From contig CALVQP010000036.1 in the NCBI GenBank assembly GCA_944358225.1, positions 1 to 13,418 on the forward strand: a DNA stretch of 13,418 nt, in the 5' to 3' direction. The DNA comes from an uncultured Bacilli bacterium (GTDB lineage Bacteria > Bacillota_I > Bacilli_A > RF39 > UBA660). Under the pieces are notes generated by a model, which made no database searches, was not told the DNA's origin, and saw only the letters and a list, made by a program, of their open reading frames with translations. A program made the position numbers and the translations under genes. Position 1 is the first letter of the stretch, and every line of letters starts with the position of its first letter. This document shows, in pieces, positions 1 to 6,185 of the stretch.

Positions 1-65
1 GCTTCTAGACCTTCTAATATTTTTATTGAACTTTCATCATAATTCGCAATAGTCTTATTCACCAT
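1..65 (-). CDS. DNA topoisomerase IV/gyrase subunit B, N-terminal fragment (partial)
   Basis: The first 21 codons plus part of the next are present; the gene runs off the left edge. The peptide starts MVNKTIANYDESSIKILEGL and then EA. This is the hallmark start of the GyrB/ParE GHKL ATPase domain, which in this family continues LEAVRKRPGMYIG. The subunit binds ATP and drives strand passage by type II topoisomerases, together with GyrA or ParC. I cannot tell ParE from GyrB from so few residues, so no symbol is given. An in-frame TGA lies two codons upstream of the ATG, so the start can only be ATG at 65 or the following GTG at 62. There is no Shine-Dalgarno sequence. A consensus -10 box ends five bases before the ATG, which suggests a leaderless mRNA. 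Confidence 0.85.
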   Translation of the reverse strand, partial: MVNKTIANYDESSIKILEGLE

Positions 66-70
66 GAATC

Positions 71-100
71 ATTATAGCACAAAAAAAAGTCCTTCTTCAA
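71..100 (-). promoter_or_regulatory. Promoter of the gyrB/parE-like gene, overlapping a terminator
   Basis: On the minus strand there is TTGAAG (100-95), an 18-bp spacer, then TATAAT (76-71) preceded by TG (extended -10, TGCTATAAT). The -10 ends five bases before the ATG at 65, so transcription should begin at or within a base of the start codon. The -35 hexamer lies in the loop and 3' arm of the terminator of the upstream gene. Confidence 0.6.
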
Positions 101-104
101 GGAC
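81..104 (-). terminator. Intrinsic terminator of the 363-residue membrane-anchored protein gene
   Basis: Minus strand: 6-bp perfect stem GTCCTT/AAGGAC (104-89) with a GAAG tetraloop, followed directly by eight T residues (88-81). It lies 15 bases after the stop codon at 119. Confidence 0.85.
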
Positions 105-118
105 CCTTTACTGCGATT

Positions 119-1210
119 TTACTTATTTACATCATATGTCTCATTAATAAATGATGGAAAACCAGGTAACTCTTGTTGAGAATCTTTTTTAGAATCATTT
201 GGTTCTTCTTTAGCTAATGTTGGTAAATCAAAACTAAATGTTCTATTGGTAGCTGGCGCCGGATTTTCAGGAAGTGGTGGCACAGGTGTAACCTTTGGAA
301 TATGCATGTTAGTTATTGTTTTATCTAAATCAATTTCCTTCTTTGGCTCTTCTTTTTTAACATAAGAAGTAAATAACGATGGATCATAAGGTTTATGTTC
401 TTTCTTTTCTTTAACTAAAACATCTTCTACGCTTTTAGAAGCTTCAGCCGGATTATTTACATAAACAGAACTAAACTGCAAATGTTGCGACTTAACAGAA
501 TCTTCAGTTTTATTATCAGAAGTTAACGACGGTAAATCGGGTTTAGCCTCTTTATTTATTGTTGGCATACTAAAGGCTGGCTCAGTACCTTTTTCTTCTG
601 GTTTAGCAAATACTGGTGGTTCAAAAACTGGTTTATCAAAAGTCGGCATCCCAAAATTAAGATTATCTTTTGGACTTTCTTTAAAAACTTCTTTATCATC
701 ATTACGCATCTGTGCTATTTTATCTAAATCTGGTAAAGGCTCAAATAAATTAGCCGTTAAAGAATTTTCCTCTGACTTTTCTTCTAAAGCACTATTTTGT
801 TCACTCATCGCCGCTACTTGCTGAGGCATATCGTGAAAAATACTTGTATTAAACAACTCTTGAGATTGTTGTTCTTGAGCTTTTTCTTCCAAAGCTTCGA
901 CTGTTTTAATACTATCAGCTAGATTTTGCTCCAATTTTTCTTTATTATCTAATTGTTTAAAAGCTTCTGCTTGATTATTTTTTACAGTATCATTTTGCTC
1001 ACTAACACTAAAATCAGTTAAATTAACATTATTAATAGTTTCTAAATTTTTATCCATAGCTTCATCTTTACTAGACAGTTTGCCATTTTCTTTTTGCTCT
1101 TTCTTACCTGATAATATAAGTAAAACAAAAAGAATTAATAATATCCCAATAATCACGAATAATCCAATAACAAAATACTCACTATTGTATATCTTATTGA
1201 AAAAATCCAT
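119..1210 (-). CDS. Membrane-anchored protein with a long disordered acidic/proline-rich domain, unknown function
   Basis: This is a 363-residue protein that I do not recognise. One hydrophobic helix (about residues 12-33) is followed by a cytoplasm-like tail rich in Glu, Lys, Asn, Gln and Pro, with coiled-coil tendency around 80-150. From 185 on the tail is proline-rich and carries three spaced copies of a short motif: FGMPTFDK (186-193), FSMPTINK (213-220) and FDLPTLAK (327-334). No enzyme motif is visible. The architecture resembles scaffolding proteins such as ZipA, with an N-terminal anchor and a flexible linker, but without recognisable homology. I chose ATG at 1210 over GTG at 1219 because AGGCGGTG (1224-1217) is a near-perfect Shine-Dalgarno sequence six bases before it, and it would overlap the upstream start. 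The gene has its own promoter and terminator, so it appears to be monocistronic. Confidence 0.8.
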   Translation of the reverse strand: MDFFNKIYNSEYFVIGLFVIIGILLILFVLLILSGKKEQKENGKLSSKDEAMDKNLETINNVNLTDFSVSEQNDTVKNNQAEAFKQLDNKEKLEQNLADSIKTVEALEEKAQEQQSQELFNTSIFHDMPQQVAAMSEQNSALEEKSEENSLTANLFEPLPDLDKIAQMRNDDKEVFKESPKDNLNFGMPTFDKPVFEPPVFAKPEEKGTEPAFSMPTINKEAKPDLPSLTSDNKTEDSVKSQHLQFSSVYVNNPAEASKSVEDVLVKEKKEHKPYDPSLFTSYVKKEEPKKEIDLDKTITNMHIPKVTPVPPLPENPAPATNRTFSFDLPTLAKEEPNDSKKDSQQELPGFPSFINETYDVNK

Positions 1211-1237
1211 AATCAACACCGCCTTCTATTCTAACTA

Positions 1238-1266
1238 AGAATATCACATCTAATTTGCTAAATCAA
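1238..1266 (-). promoter_or_regulatory. Promoter of the 363-residue membrane-anchored protein gene
   Basis: Minus strand: TTGATT (1266-1261), 17-bp spacer, TATTCT (1243-1238) with an extended TG (TGATATTCT). The predicted transcription start near 1231 gives a leader of about 20 bases containing the AGGCGGTG ribosome site. Confidence 0.55.
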
Positions 1267-1304
1267 GCTTAGTATCCATCTTCATACACATTATTGTCAC
1301 ACTT

Positions 1305-1583
1305 TTAAGTTTTTTTTATCTTTTCTAAAATAAAATACTTACATCCATAAGCACAATAATTTTGTAAATACTCATCCTTCTTTGCAAAATCATTAATATT
1401 TTTAAAATTCGGATTCTCTTTTTTATTAAAACCTTTTAACCTTAATTTACTATAAGCATAGTCCCCTACAATATAATCAAAATAATCAAAATAATCAGTT
1501 AATTTATCTTGCAGTTCTTCCATTTCCAATTTCTCTATATTTGTCTCAATAACTTGATATTTATTATTATTTACCTCTATCAT
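1305..1583 (-). CDS. yutD: YutD-like protein (DUF1027)
   Basis: This 92-residue protein matches my memory of the YutD family of Bacilli: a central DYIVGDYAYSKLRLKGF block (about residues 36-52) and a C-terminal YCAYGCKYFIL block (about 76-86) with two conserved cysteines. The length is near that of the family, whose molecular function is not established. The ATG lies two bases after the TAG stop of the preceding gene. Its ribosome site AAAGGGG (1595-1589) lies in the last codons of that gene, so translation is probably coupled. No clear terminator follows the stop codon. Confidence 0.8.
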   Translation of the reverse strand: MIEVNNNKYQVIETNIEKLEMEELQDKLTDYFDYFDYIVGDYAYSKLRLKGFNKKENPNFKNINDFAKKDEYLQNYCAYGCKYFILEKIKKT

Positions 1584-1585
1584 AA

Positions 1586-2284
1586 CTACCCCTTTATTAA
1601 TGTAATTGCTGCCATTGCTCCTACTAAAACCTCAGTTGCTACAAAACTTAAAATCATGATAATATCTACAAAACCATTACCAGAACTGATAGGAGTTATC
1701 GGCGTATTAGAAATTTTTACTATCTTAGCTTTAATCCTGCCCGTTTCTAACTTTTGATTATATTTAGAAATTTCCTCTTCTTTTTCTCTAACTAATTTAT
1801 AATGTTTCAAAGTTTTTAAATCATTAATGCTTTTCTTTTGCAAATATATTTTAGCTACCATTTTATCACTTTTATTATTAATTTTATATAAAGTATTATT
1901 CCAATAATCTTCTAAAACCTTAACAGTTCTACCAGCAAAAAATATATCTTCATAACGCTTTATATCTTCTTTACTTAAGGGCACTTTTTGATGTTTTAAA
2001 GCAATCATATCCATCATAATTTTATAAAGAGTATAAAAACCATCATTATTATGATAAATTACATATTTATTAAAAGCTGTATCAAACTTTTCTAATTCTA
2101 TATCTGTTAATCCATATTTTTTTAAATTAGTATCAAGCAATCTAAAATCTCCCAATTTATAAGGATTAATAATATCAGCTTCGCTATAAATATAACTCAA
2201 AAGTTTAATAATATTATAAGAAAATTGGTCTTCCCTTTTTCCTTCAATATAATTTTTAATTGCTACTATCAAAGCTTCTTGCAT
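1586..2284 (-). CDS. Unknown 232-residue protein with a C-terminal membrane anchor
   Basis: I do not recognise this protein. Residues 1-135 look mostly helical, about 137-185 is a charged, coiled-coil-like stretch, and about 205-229 is a single strongly hydrophobic segment that ends almost at the C-terminus. This suggests a tail-anchored cytoplasmic protein. No catalytic motif was seen. The start ATG at 2284 is supported by AGAGGG seven bases upstream and by an extended -10 promoter just before that. The gene sits between yunB and yutD, with the same strand and short gaps (36 and 2 bases), so it may belong to the same transcription unit and also have its own promoter. It could have a role linked to the cell envelope or spore, but that is guilt by association only. 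Confidence 0.75.
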   Translation of the reverse strand: MQEALIVAIKNYIEGKREDQFSYNIIKLLSYIYSEADIINPYKLGDFRLLDTNLKKYGLTDIELEKFDTAFNKYVIYHNNDGFYTLYKIMMDMIALKHQKVPLSKEDIKRYEDIFFAGRTVKVLEDYWNNTLYKINNKSDKMVAKIYLQKKSINDLKTLKHYKLVREKEEEISKYNQKLETGRIKAKIVKISNTPITPISSGNGFVDIIMILSFVATEVLVGAMAAITLIKG

Positions 2285-2307
2285 AAGACAACCCTCTATC
2301 CAACTAA

Positions 2308-2316
2308 ATTATATCA
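2308..2316 (-). promoter_or_regulatory. Extended -10 promoter of the 232-residue gene
   Basis: Minus strand TGATATAAT: consensus TATAAT (2313-2308) with TG one base upstream. I see no good -35, as is usual for extended -10 promoters. The predicted start near 2301 leaves about 16 bases of leader with the AGAGGG ribosome site. Confidence 0.5.
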
Positions 2317-2320
2317 CATA

Positions 2321-3040
2321 TTAAGTCAAAGGAACATTAATTAATGAACTATTTTTTTCTAAATAACCATTATATAAAGTTGGTATTTTACCATTAATAA
2401 CTTGACTTCCTAATAAAATTTGACTACTATTATTTACTTTTTCTTTAACAAATGGCACAATTATTTCTTCTGTCAAAGTCACATTGATATATATTTCAAT
2501 TAACGAGTTATTAATTCCATAGTCTTTAACTTTAGTTTCTAAACCCGTCACTAAATTCCCGACAAATTTTACTTTCACCGGAATTTTAGGTCCCAAATTA
2601 GCCAAATAAAAATTATTACTAGCTAAACCCAGTGGTAATAACATAATTAATGCATTATCTTCACTAAATTTGACAATTTCATCATCAATGGCAGTATTAC
2701 TAGCTAAAGAGTTTAAAGAAAAGCGAATATTTTCCGTCAAATTCATCGATATTTGATATGCTTTTTCTAAATCAAAATCCAAAGCTACAATTTCATCATC
2801 TTTATTCTTCGTTAAATTAATTATCTTACTAAAATCATGATTAGAAATTAACTCATCATTAAAAGCAGCCATAATTATATCGTTACTTAACTTACTTATT
2901 TTATTTTCCACAATTATACTCATCTTTGTATTCATTAATTTATTAATATGATATATCATAAAAAAAGAAAGTCCTAAAACTAGGGCAATAACTATTATTA
3001 ACAAGGTTTTAAACTTTAATTTTTTATGTCTTAGTTTCAT
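2321..3040 (-). CDS. yunB: Sporulation protein YunB family
   Basis: This is a 239-residue protein with a basic N-terminus and one membrane segment (about 12-30), probably with the bulk outside the membrane. It matches the Bacillus subtilis YunB sequence as I remember it: LPLG (135-138), LGPKIPVKVKFVG (149-161), the DYGINN block (173-178), and IPTLYNG (219-225, PQFYNG in B. subtilis). In Bacillus, yunB is transcribed in the mother cell by sigma-E and contributes to normal spores. The start is fixed: the frame upstream of ATG 3040 has no ATG, GTG or TTG before a TGA stop. No Shine-Dalgarno sequence is present. CATACTAT ends five bases before the ATG and looks like a mother-cell-type -10, which implies leaderless translation. 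The gene lies 22 bases after the 280-residue gene. Confidence 0.88.
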   Translation of the reverse strand: MKLRHKKLKFKTLLIIVIALVLGLSFFMIYHINKLMNTKMSIIVENKISKLSNDIIMAAFNDELISNHDFSKIINLTKNKDDEIVALDFDLEKAYQISMNLTENIRFSLNSLASNTAIDDEIVKFSEDNALIMLLPLGLASNNFYLANLGPKIPVKVKFVGNLVTGLETKVKDYGINNSLIEIYINVTLTEEIIVPFVKEKVNNSSQILLGSQVINGKIPTLYNGYLEKNSSLINVPLT

Positions 3041-3071
3041 ACTAAATAGTATGTTATTTTTTCTAAATAAT
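3038..3071 (-). promoter_or_regulatory. Candidate sigma-E-like promoter and inverted repeat at the yunB start
   Basis: Minus strand GAATTAT, 13 bases, then CATACTAT ending five bases before the yunB ATG. The Bacillus sigma-E consensus, from memory, is KMATATT with 13-15 bases and CATACAMT; the -10 fits well and the -35 about 5 of 7. Positions 3038-3053 also form a perfect inverted repeat with 7-base arms (CATACTA/TAGTATG) that covers both the -10 and the start codon. In this AT-rich DNA it could be chance. Confidence 0.4.
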
Positions 3072-3905
3072 TCCCCAATTAAAATAGTTATTCAAAAACA
3101 AGAATACACCAAATACAAAAGCCAATATAACAATTATAGTAAGAATAGTTACAAATATTTTATTAGTTTTTACATCATCTTCTAAATCTTTAAATTCTTC
3201 AAAATCTTTCTGGGATAATTTAAAGGACTTTGTATAAAATGAATTATCAATTTGACTTTGAACTTCTTTTTTTACAACTTCTTTTATTTTATCAGTATTT
3301 ATTTGCGTATTAGATGAAGTATTTTCCTTAAGACCTTCAATAACGGCAGTATTATCATTACCCTTTAAATCACTTAATATATCTAACGGATCAACACTTT
3401 CTTCTTTTTCTTTTTTACTAAGCTCATTAGCCGTAATAGTATTTATTAAACTCATCAACTTTTCTTCATCATTGGTAACTTTTTGCATCTCTTCAGGCTC
3501 TTTTTTCGATAAATCCAAACCTTTTAAAATATCATATTGGGTATCACGAATCTTCTTTAATCTTTCGGTTTCATAATCAACAGTCTTTTTTTCTTTAGCT
3601 TTTTCTAATATCGCATTAATATCATATTCTCTAGTTTGCTCTAACTTTATTTGTTCTTCTACTTCCTCAAGATCTTCTAATTTTATCGTCTTTTTACGAC
3701 TTGGTTCGCGATATTTTTTTTCAAGCATTTCTTTTAACATTTCTAAATCTATATTTTTAGCATCATCTTTTAATATAGATACATTAGAATTTACATTAAA
3801 TTCTTCAATACTTTCTTGACTAACTTGTTTATATAACTCTTCATTTTTTTGACTTCGACGCCCAATATTAGTTTTATTTGTATATCTATCCATTCTACTA
3901 TTCAT
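3063..3905 (-). CDS. Unknown 280-residue protein with a C-terminal membrane anchor and charged coiled-coil body
   Basis: I do not recognise a named family. The first 30 residues (MDRY, RRSQKNEELYKQ) are basic and polar. Residues 50-170 are highly charged helix rich in Lys and Glu, with coiled-coil tendency, and 249-272 is a single hydrophobic segment close to the C-terminus. It is therefore probably a cytoplasmic protein tethered to the membrane by its tail. The ATG at 3905 has GGAGTGAG about five to nine bases upstream; a second in-frame ATG lies four codons on. It is the first gene of a minus-strand run that continues with yunB. The promoter region is shared with the divergent ferredoxin gene. 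Similar architectures occur among scaffolding proteins of cell division, but nothing in the sequence proves this. Confidence 0.75.
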   Translation of the reverse strand: MNSRMDRYTNKTNIGRRSQKNEELYKQVSQESIEEFNVNSNVSILKDDAKNIDLEMLKEMLEKKYREPSRKKTIKLEDLEEVEEQIKLEQTREYDINAILEKAKEKKTVDYETERLKKIRDTQYDILKGLDLSKKEPEEMQKVTNDEEKLMSLINTITANELSKKEKEESVDPLDILSDLKGNDNTAVIEGLKENTSSNTQINTDKIKEVVKKEVQSQIDNSFYTKSFKLSQKDFEEFKDLEDDVKTNKIFVTILTIIVILAFVFGVFLFLNNYFNWGII

Positions 3906-3927
3906 TAATACTCACTCCACTATTATT

Positions 3928-3936
3928 ATGATAACA
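3928..3936 (-). promoter_or_regulatory. Possible extended -10 promoter of the 280-residue gene
   Basis: Minus strand TGTTATCAT: TATCAT (3933-3928) with TG one base upstream. I see no convincing -35. It leaves about 15-20 bases of leader carrying the GGAG ribosome site. It is weak evidence, but it is the best candidate in this divergent gap. Confidence 0.35.
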
Positions 3937-3974
3937 TAGCCCCACTAAATTTAAAACAGTATTCACCAAATTAA

Positions 3975-4004
3975 TTGCATTTTCTAAAATCTTTATTATA
4001 TAAT
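3975..4004 (+). promoter_or_regulatory. Promoter of the ferredoxin gene
   Basis: TTGCAT (3975-3980), 18-bp spacer, TATAAT (3999-4004). Transcription should start near 4011, which leaves a leader of about 15 bases that consists of the AAAGGAG ribosome site and its spacer. Confidence 0.65.
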
Positions 4005-4025
4005 ATTTCTAAAGGAGAATGATTT

Positions 4026-4283
4026 ATGGATATTTTAGATATTGAAAAAAACAAATGTATTGGCTGTGGAGCTTGTATTAGCATAGATGAAGCTCATTTT
4101 GATTGGGATGACGATGGTCTATCTAAAGTAATTTCTAATGAAAATTTACAAACAGAAGAATTAACTAACGCCATCGAAAGTTGCCCTACAGCAGCAATTC
4201 GTTTAGCTAAAACAAGTACGGTATTTGAAAATATTTCTGATGATAGCAAAACAACTTCACCCATTGTAGCTACCGATAACTAA
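4026..4283 (+). CDS. Ferredoxin, single [4Fe-4S] cluster
   Basis: An 85-residue soluble electron carrier. The ligand pattern C11-x2-C14-x2-C17 and C53-Pro54 is that of monocluster bacterial ferredoxins of the Bacillus Fer type. The region between is acidic (DEAHFDWDDDG), as is usual in this family. The last 20 residues or so (after RLAK) are a polar Ser/Thr/Asp-rich tail without ligands. AAAGGAG lies eight bases before the ATG. It is the only plus-strand gene seen in the window; it stands alone with its own promoter and a hairpin downstream. The redox partner is not visible here. Confidence 0.92.
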   Translation: MDILDIEKNKCIGCGACISIDEAHFDWDDDGLSKVISNENLQTEELTNAIESCPTAAIRLAKTSTVFENISDDSKTTSPIVATDN

Positions 4284-4300
4284 AATTTATTAAACCTTAA

Positions 4301-4331
4301 AATAGAAGCAAATTTACCCTTTGCTTCTATT
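4301..4331 (+). terminator. Terminator-like hairpin after the ferredoxin gene
   Basis: A perfect 12-bp stem (4301-4312 with 4320-4331, AATAGAAGCAAA/TTTGCTTCTATT) with a 7-base loop starts 18 bases after the stop codon. No T-tract follows on plus. On minus the stem runs on into a short T-run, so it may also stop minus transcripts. Confidence 0.6.
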
Positions 4332-4408
4332 CAGACTGTTGACAAACTACTTTTTTGGAAATAGTAATATTTTATGTTTTATGAAAGTGGGAGATAACAG
4401 TAAAAAAT

Positions 4409-4449
4409 GAGTGTTTTTAGGTATTAAAACCCTAAAAATGCTCTTTTTT
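4409..4449 (+). terminator. Second plus-strand intrinsic terminator
   Basis: A 13-bp stem (4409-4421 with 4431-4443) and a 9-base loop followed by six T residues (4444-4449). As plus-strand RNA two pairs are G-U wobbles, while as minus-strand RNA they would be A-C mismatches, so the plus strand is the functional sense. It is either a back-up for ferredoxin or ends a separate short transcript. Confidence 0.7.
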
Positions 4450-4463
4450 ATATCTAAAATGGT

Positions 4464-4519
4464 AAATAAAAACGGCCGATTGACAAAGCCGGTTTGAAAA
4501 ACCGACTTTGTCAACGGCC
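4464..4519 (-). terminator. Intrinsic terminator of the prepilin-like protein gene
   Basis: A long GC-rich hairpin, 21 bp with one bulged base (4519-4499 with 4495-4474) and a 3-base loop, followed on minus by GTTTTTATTT. The single non-Watson-Crick pair is U-G on minus but C-A on plus, which agrees with minus-strand function. It starts about 24 bases after the stop at 4543. Confidence 0.85.
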
Positions 4520-4521
4520 TG

Positions 4522-4546
4522 AAAGAAAGACTAAGCTTTCTTTTAA
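4522..4546. repeat. 25-bp hairpin repeat, copy A
   Basis: It overlaps the stop codon of the prepilin-like gene. It contains AAAGAAAG, ACTAAG, CTTTCTTT (8-bp stem, 6-base loop). Copy B at 6245-6269 matches it at 24 of 25 positions in the same orientation. Confidence 0.65.
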
Positions 4547-6006
4547 CATCCCCATGGACACCAATCACCGTCCCAATCAAATTCCGGTAAATCTATATAT
4601 TCATCATCTTCAGCTGTTGAAACTTCCCCAGTCCATAAAGCAATAGTTTTTAAACCTCCCTTATATTCATTTAAAATATATTTTATTCCACTTTTTCCAC
4701 AGCCTCCATCTCCATAATCACATTCTGTACTATACGAGCTAAATGCTGTCATTATTCCTTCTCGATAATGAATATTTTCATATCCTTCTGCACCACCCAT
4801 ATCATAATATATTACTCCACTTTCACCTTTGTTTAAATATATGTTATAAACATACATCGTAATTTCTCCTCGAGAAGTAGTTGCTGTTGTTGTTCCCAAA
4901 TATTCATAAGCAAAATCAATAGAATTAGTTTCACTATTATGCAACTGCACTGATGACATAACTGTCAATATATTCAAACTAGCCGTTACACGACCTACAT
5001 GATAAGCTCCATTTATGTCATTGAGATCCCAAATTCTAATTTCTTCATCACTATCACTGTTATAAACAGGCATTAATACATTAGACATTTCCCAATCAGC
5101 TGGAGCAAAACGATTACCTCCACTATTACCTCTTACTGTATCCACTGTTTTATCCTCTACTGGATATAATCTATTCAAATTAAACTCTAAACAACCATAA
5201 GCTGCATTGTTGTACATCGTAAAATAATTATTAGCATTACCAGTATATTCTACGTTATCAATTTGTAAACCTTGATTAAAAATATAAGCATCAAATCCAG
5301 CTGGACCATTATTTACTAAGTATTTAAAATTTATTTTATTCATCATATACATTTTATTATCAATTAGAGAATAACTAAGCATTTCAAAACCTTCGTTATC
5401 TCTGTTTTGATCAATAAATCTATTAGAAATTTTTTTAGCTAAATCATCTGTTAAATCATTAACTTTCATATCAAATAATAAAGCCACACTCGTATCTGTT
5501 AAATCACATTCTAAATTTTTATCCTTAGAATTAACTTGTAATTTTACTTGCGTATAATCTTCATAATTATCACTAACCTTACTTACTATCTTACAAGTAT
5601 CTGTTTCGCTGTCGATTCCTATTAGTTCTTGAGTAGCGAAATCAGTATTAAAAAAACTATAGTAATTAGGATTATCACTTATTGTATATCTATCTCCATA
5701 AATATCTAATATTTTTTCCTCACTTAAATTTTTTACGGGTATTTGGATAGTATAGACATTATTTTCTAAAATTATATCTTTTAATGTTAAACCTAAAGCT
5801 TTTAATTGTTCCATACTATATCCATACATCGCCGGTAATTTTACAGTCAAATAAAATGTTTCTTCTTCATAAGTTAATGGCTTTGATGATTTATCAAATA
5901 TTAAGGTTTGATGCGTATAATTAGCTAATAACCCGGCCATTAATATGCAAAAACTTAAAAAGAAAGAATATAGCACCGAAGTTGCTAAAAATCCGTTTTT
6001 TTTCAT
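4543..6006 (-). CDS. Probable exported surface protein with a prepilin-like N-terminus
   Basis: This 487-residue protein begins MKKNGFLATSVLYSFFLSFC and then ILMAGLLANY. A short basic stretch, Gly5-Phe6 and a hydrophobic helix (about 6-27) resemble a class 3 (type IV pilin-like) leader, but the usual Glu at mature position 5 is absent (Ser10). The rest is polar and looks extracellular, with tyrosine- and glycine-rich beta-type sequence. There are seven cysteines outside the helix (138, 167, 272, 429, 436, 483, 487). The C-terminus is acidic and Trp-rich and ends DWCPWGC, which may form a disulfide or a capping site. AGAGGTGA sits before the ATG. It has a consensus promoter, a strong terminator and no operon partners. 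No catalytic domain was recognised; it could be a pseudopilin, adhesin or other anchored surface protein. Confidence 0.75.
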   Translation of the reverse strand: MKKNGFLATSVLYSFFLSFCILMAGLLANYTHQTLIFDKSSKPLTYEEETFYLTVKLPAMYGYSMEQLKALGLTLKDIILENNVYTIQIPVKNLSEEKILDIYGDRYTISDNPNYYSFFNTDFATQELIGIDSETDTCKIVSKVSDNYEDYTQVKLQVNSKDKNLECDLTDTSVALLFDMKVNDLTDDLAKKISNRFIDQNRDNEGFEMLSYSLIDNKMYMMNKINFKYLVNNGPAGFDAYIFNQGLQIDNVEYTGNANNYFTMYNNAAYGCLEFNLNRLYPVEDKTVDTVRGNSGGNRFAPADWEMSNVLMPVYNSDSDEEIRIWDLNDINGAYHVGRVTASLNILTVMSSVQLHNSETNSIDFAYEYLGTTTATTSRGEITMYVYNIYLNKGESGVIYYDMGGAEGYENIHYREGIMTAFSSYSTECDYGDGGCGKSGIKYILNEYKGGLKTIALWTGEVSTAEDDEYIDLPEFDWDGDWCPWGC

Positions 6007-6033
6007 TAGCTCACCTCTTAGACCCCTAGACTA

Positions 6034-6063
6034 ATATTAAGCTCACTTTTTTACTATTGTCAA
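6034..6063 (-). promoter_or_regulatory. Promoter of the prepilin-like protein gene
   Basis: Minus strand: perfect -35 TTGACA (6063-6058), 18-bp spacer, TAATAT (6039-6034). The start is expected near 6027. The -35 overlaps the stop codon of the possible 38-codon gene. Confidence 0.65.
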
Positions 6064-6176
6064 CAAAAAAACTTAACTTTACATTTAATATATTGAATTT
6101 CCCAAGCTTCATCAAATTCTGACAGATTATTCACATCTATTTTTTTAATAAGTTTCATCAAAATAAAAACGTACAT
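6060..6176 (-). CDS. Possible 38-residue small protein (or gene remnant)
   Basis: A short open frame, MYVFILMKLIKKIDVNNLSE followed by 18 residues ending in FFC, with an excellent ribosome site AAGGAG (6190-6185) eight bases before the ATG. It is too short for function assignment and has no match in my memory. The spacer and start codon lie in a 6-bp hairpin (6170-6184) followed by a T-rich run, which could either hide the start or act as a terminator. Position in the gap between two terminators and the next promoter argues for an independent element or the relic of a lost gene. No strong promoter was identified. Confidence 0.3.
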   Translation of the reverse strand: MYVFILMKLIKKIDVNNLSEFDEAWEIQYIKCKVKFFC

Positions 6177-6185
6177 TTTGTACGC
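6165..6185 (-). terminator. Small hairpin with a T-rich tail
   Basis: Minus strand CGTACA/TGTACG (6184-6179 with 6175-6170), loop AAA, followed by TTTTTATTTT. The flanking base pair is G-U on minus. It is terminator-like but short, and it overlaps the start of the possible small gene. Confidence 0.4.

Noticed and set aside
1211..1219. Start of the 363-residue protein at GTG 1219, three residues longer
   Set aside because: The bases form the ribosome site AGGCGGTG and its spacer for ATG 1210; the longer start would sit on that site.
1509..1757. Plus-strand open frame of 82 codons, hydrophobic
   Set aside because: Antisense to yutD and to the membrane-segment region of the 232-residue gene; no ribosome site.
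4347..4580. Minus-strand open frame of 77 codons
   Set aside because: It runs through the 3' end of the prepilin-like gene in another frame and through two terminators, with no ribosome site or protein-like composition.
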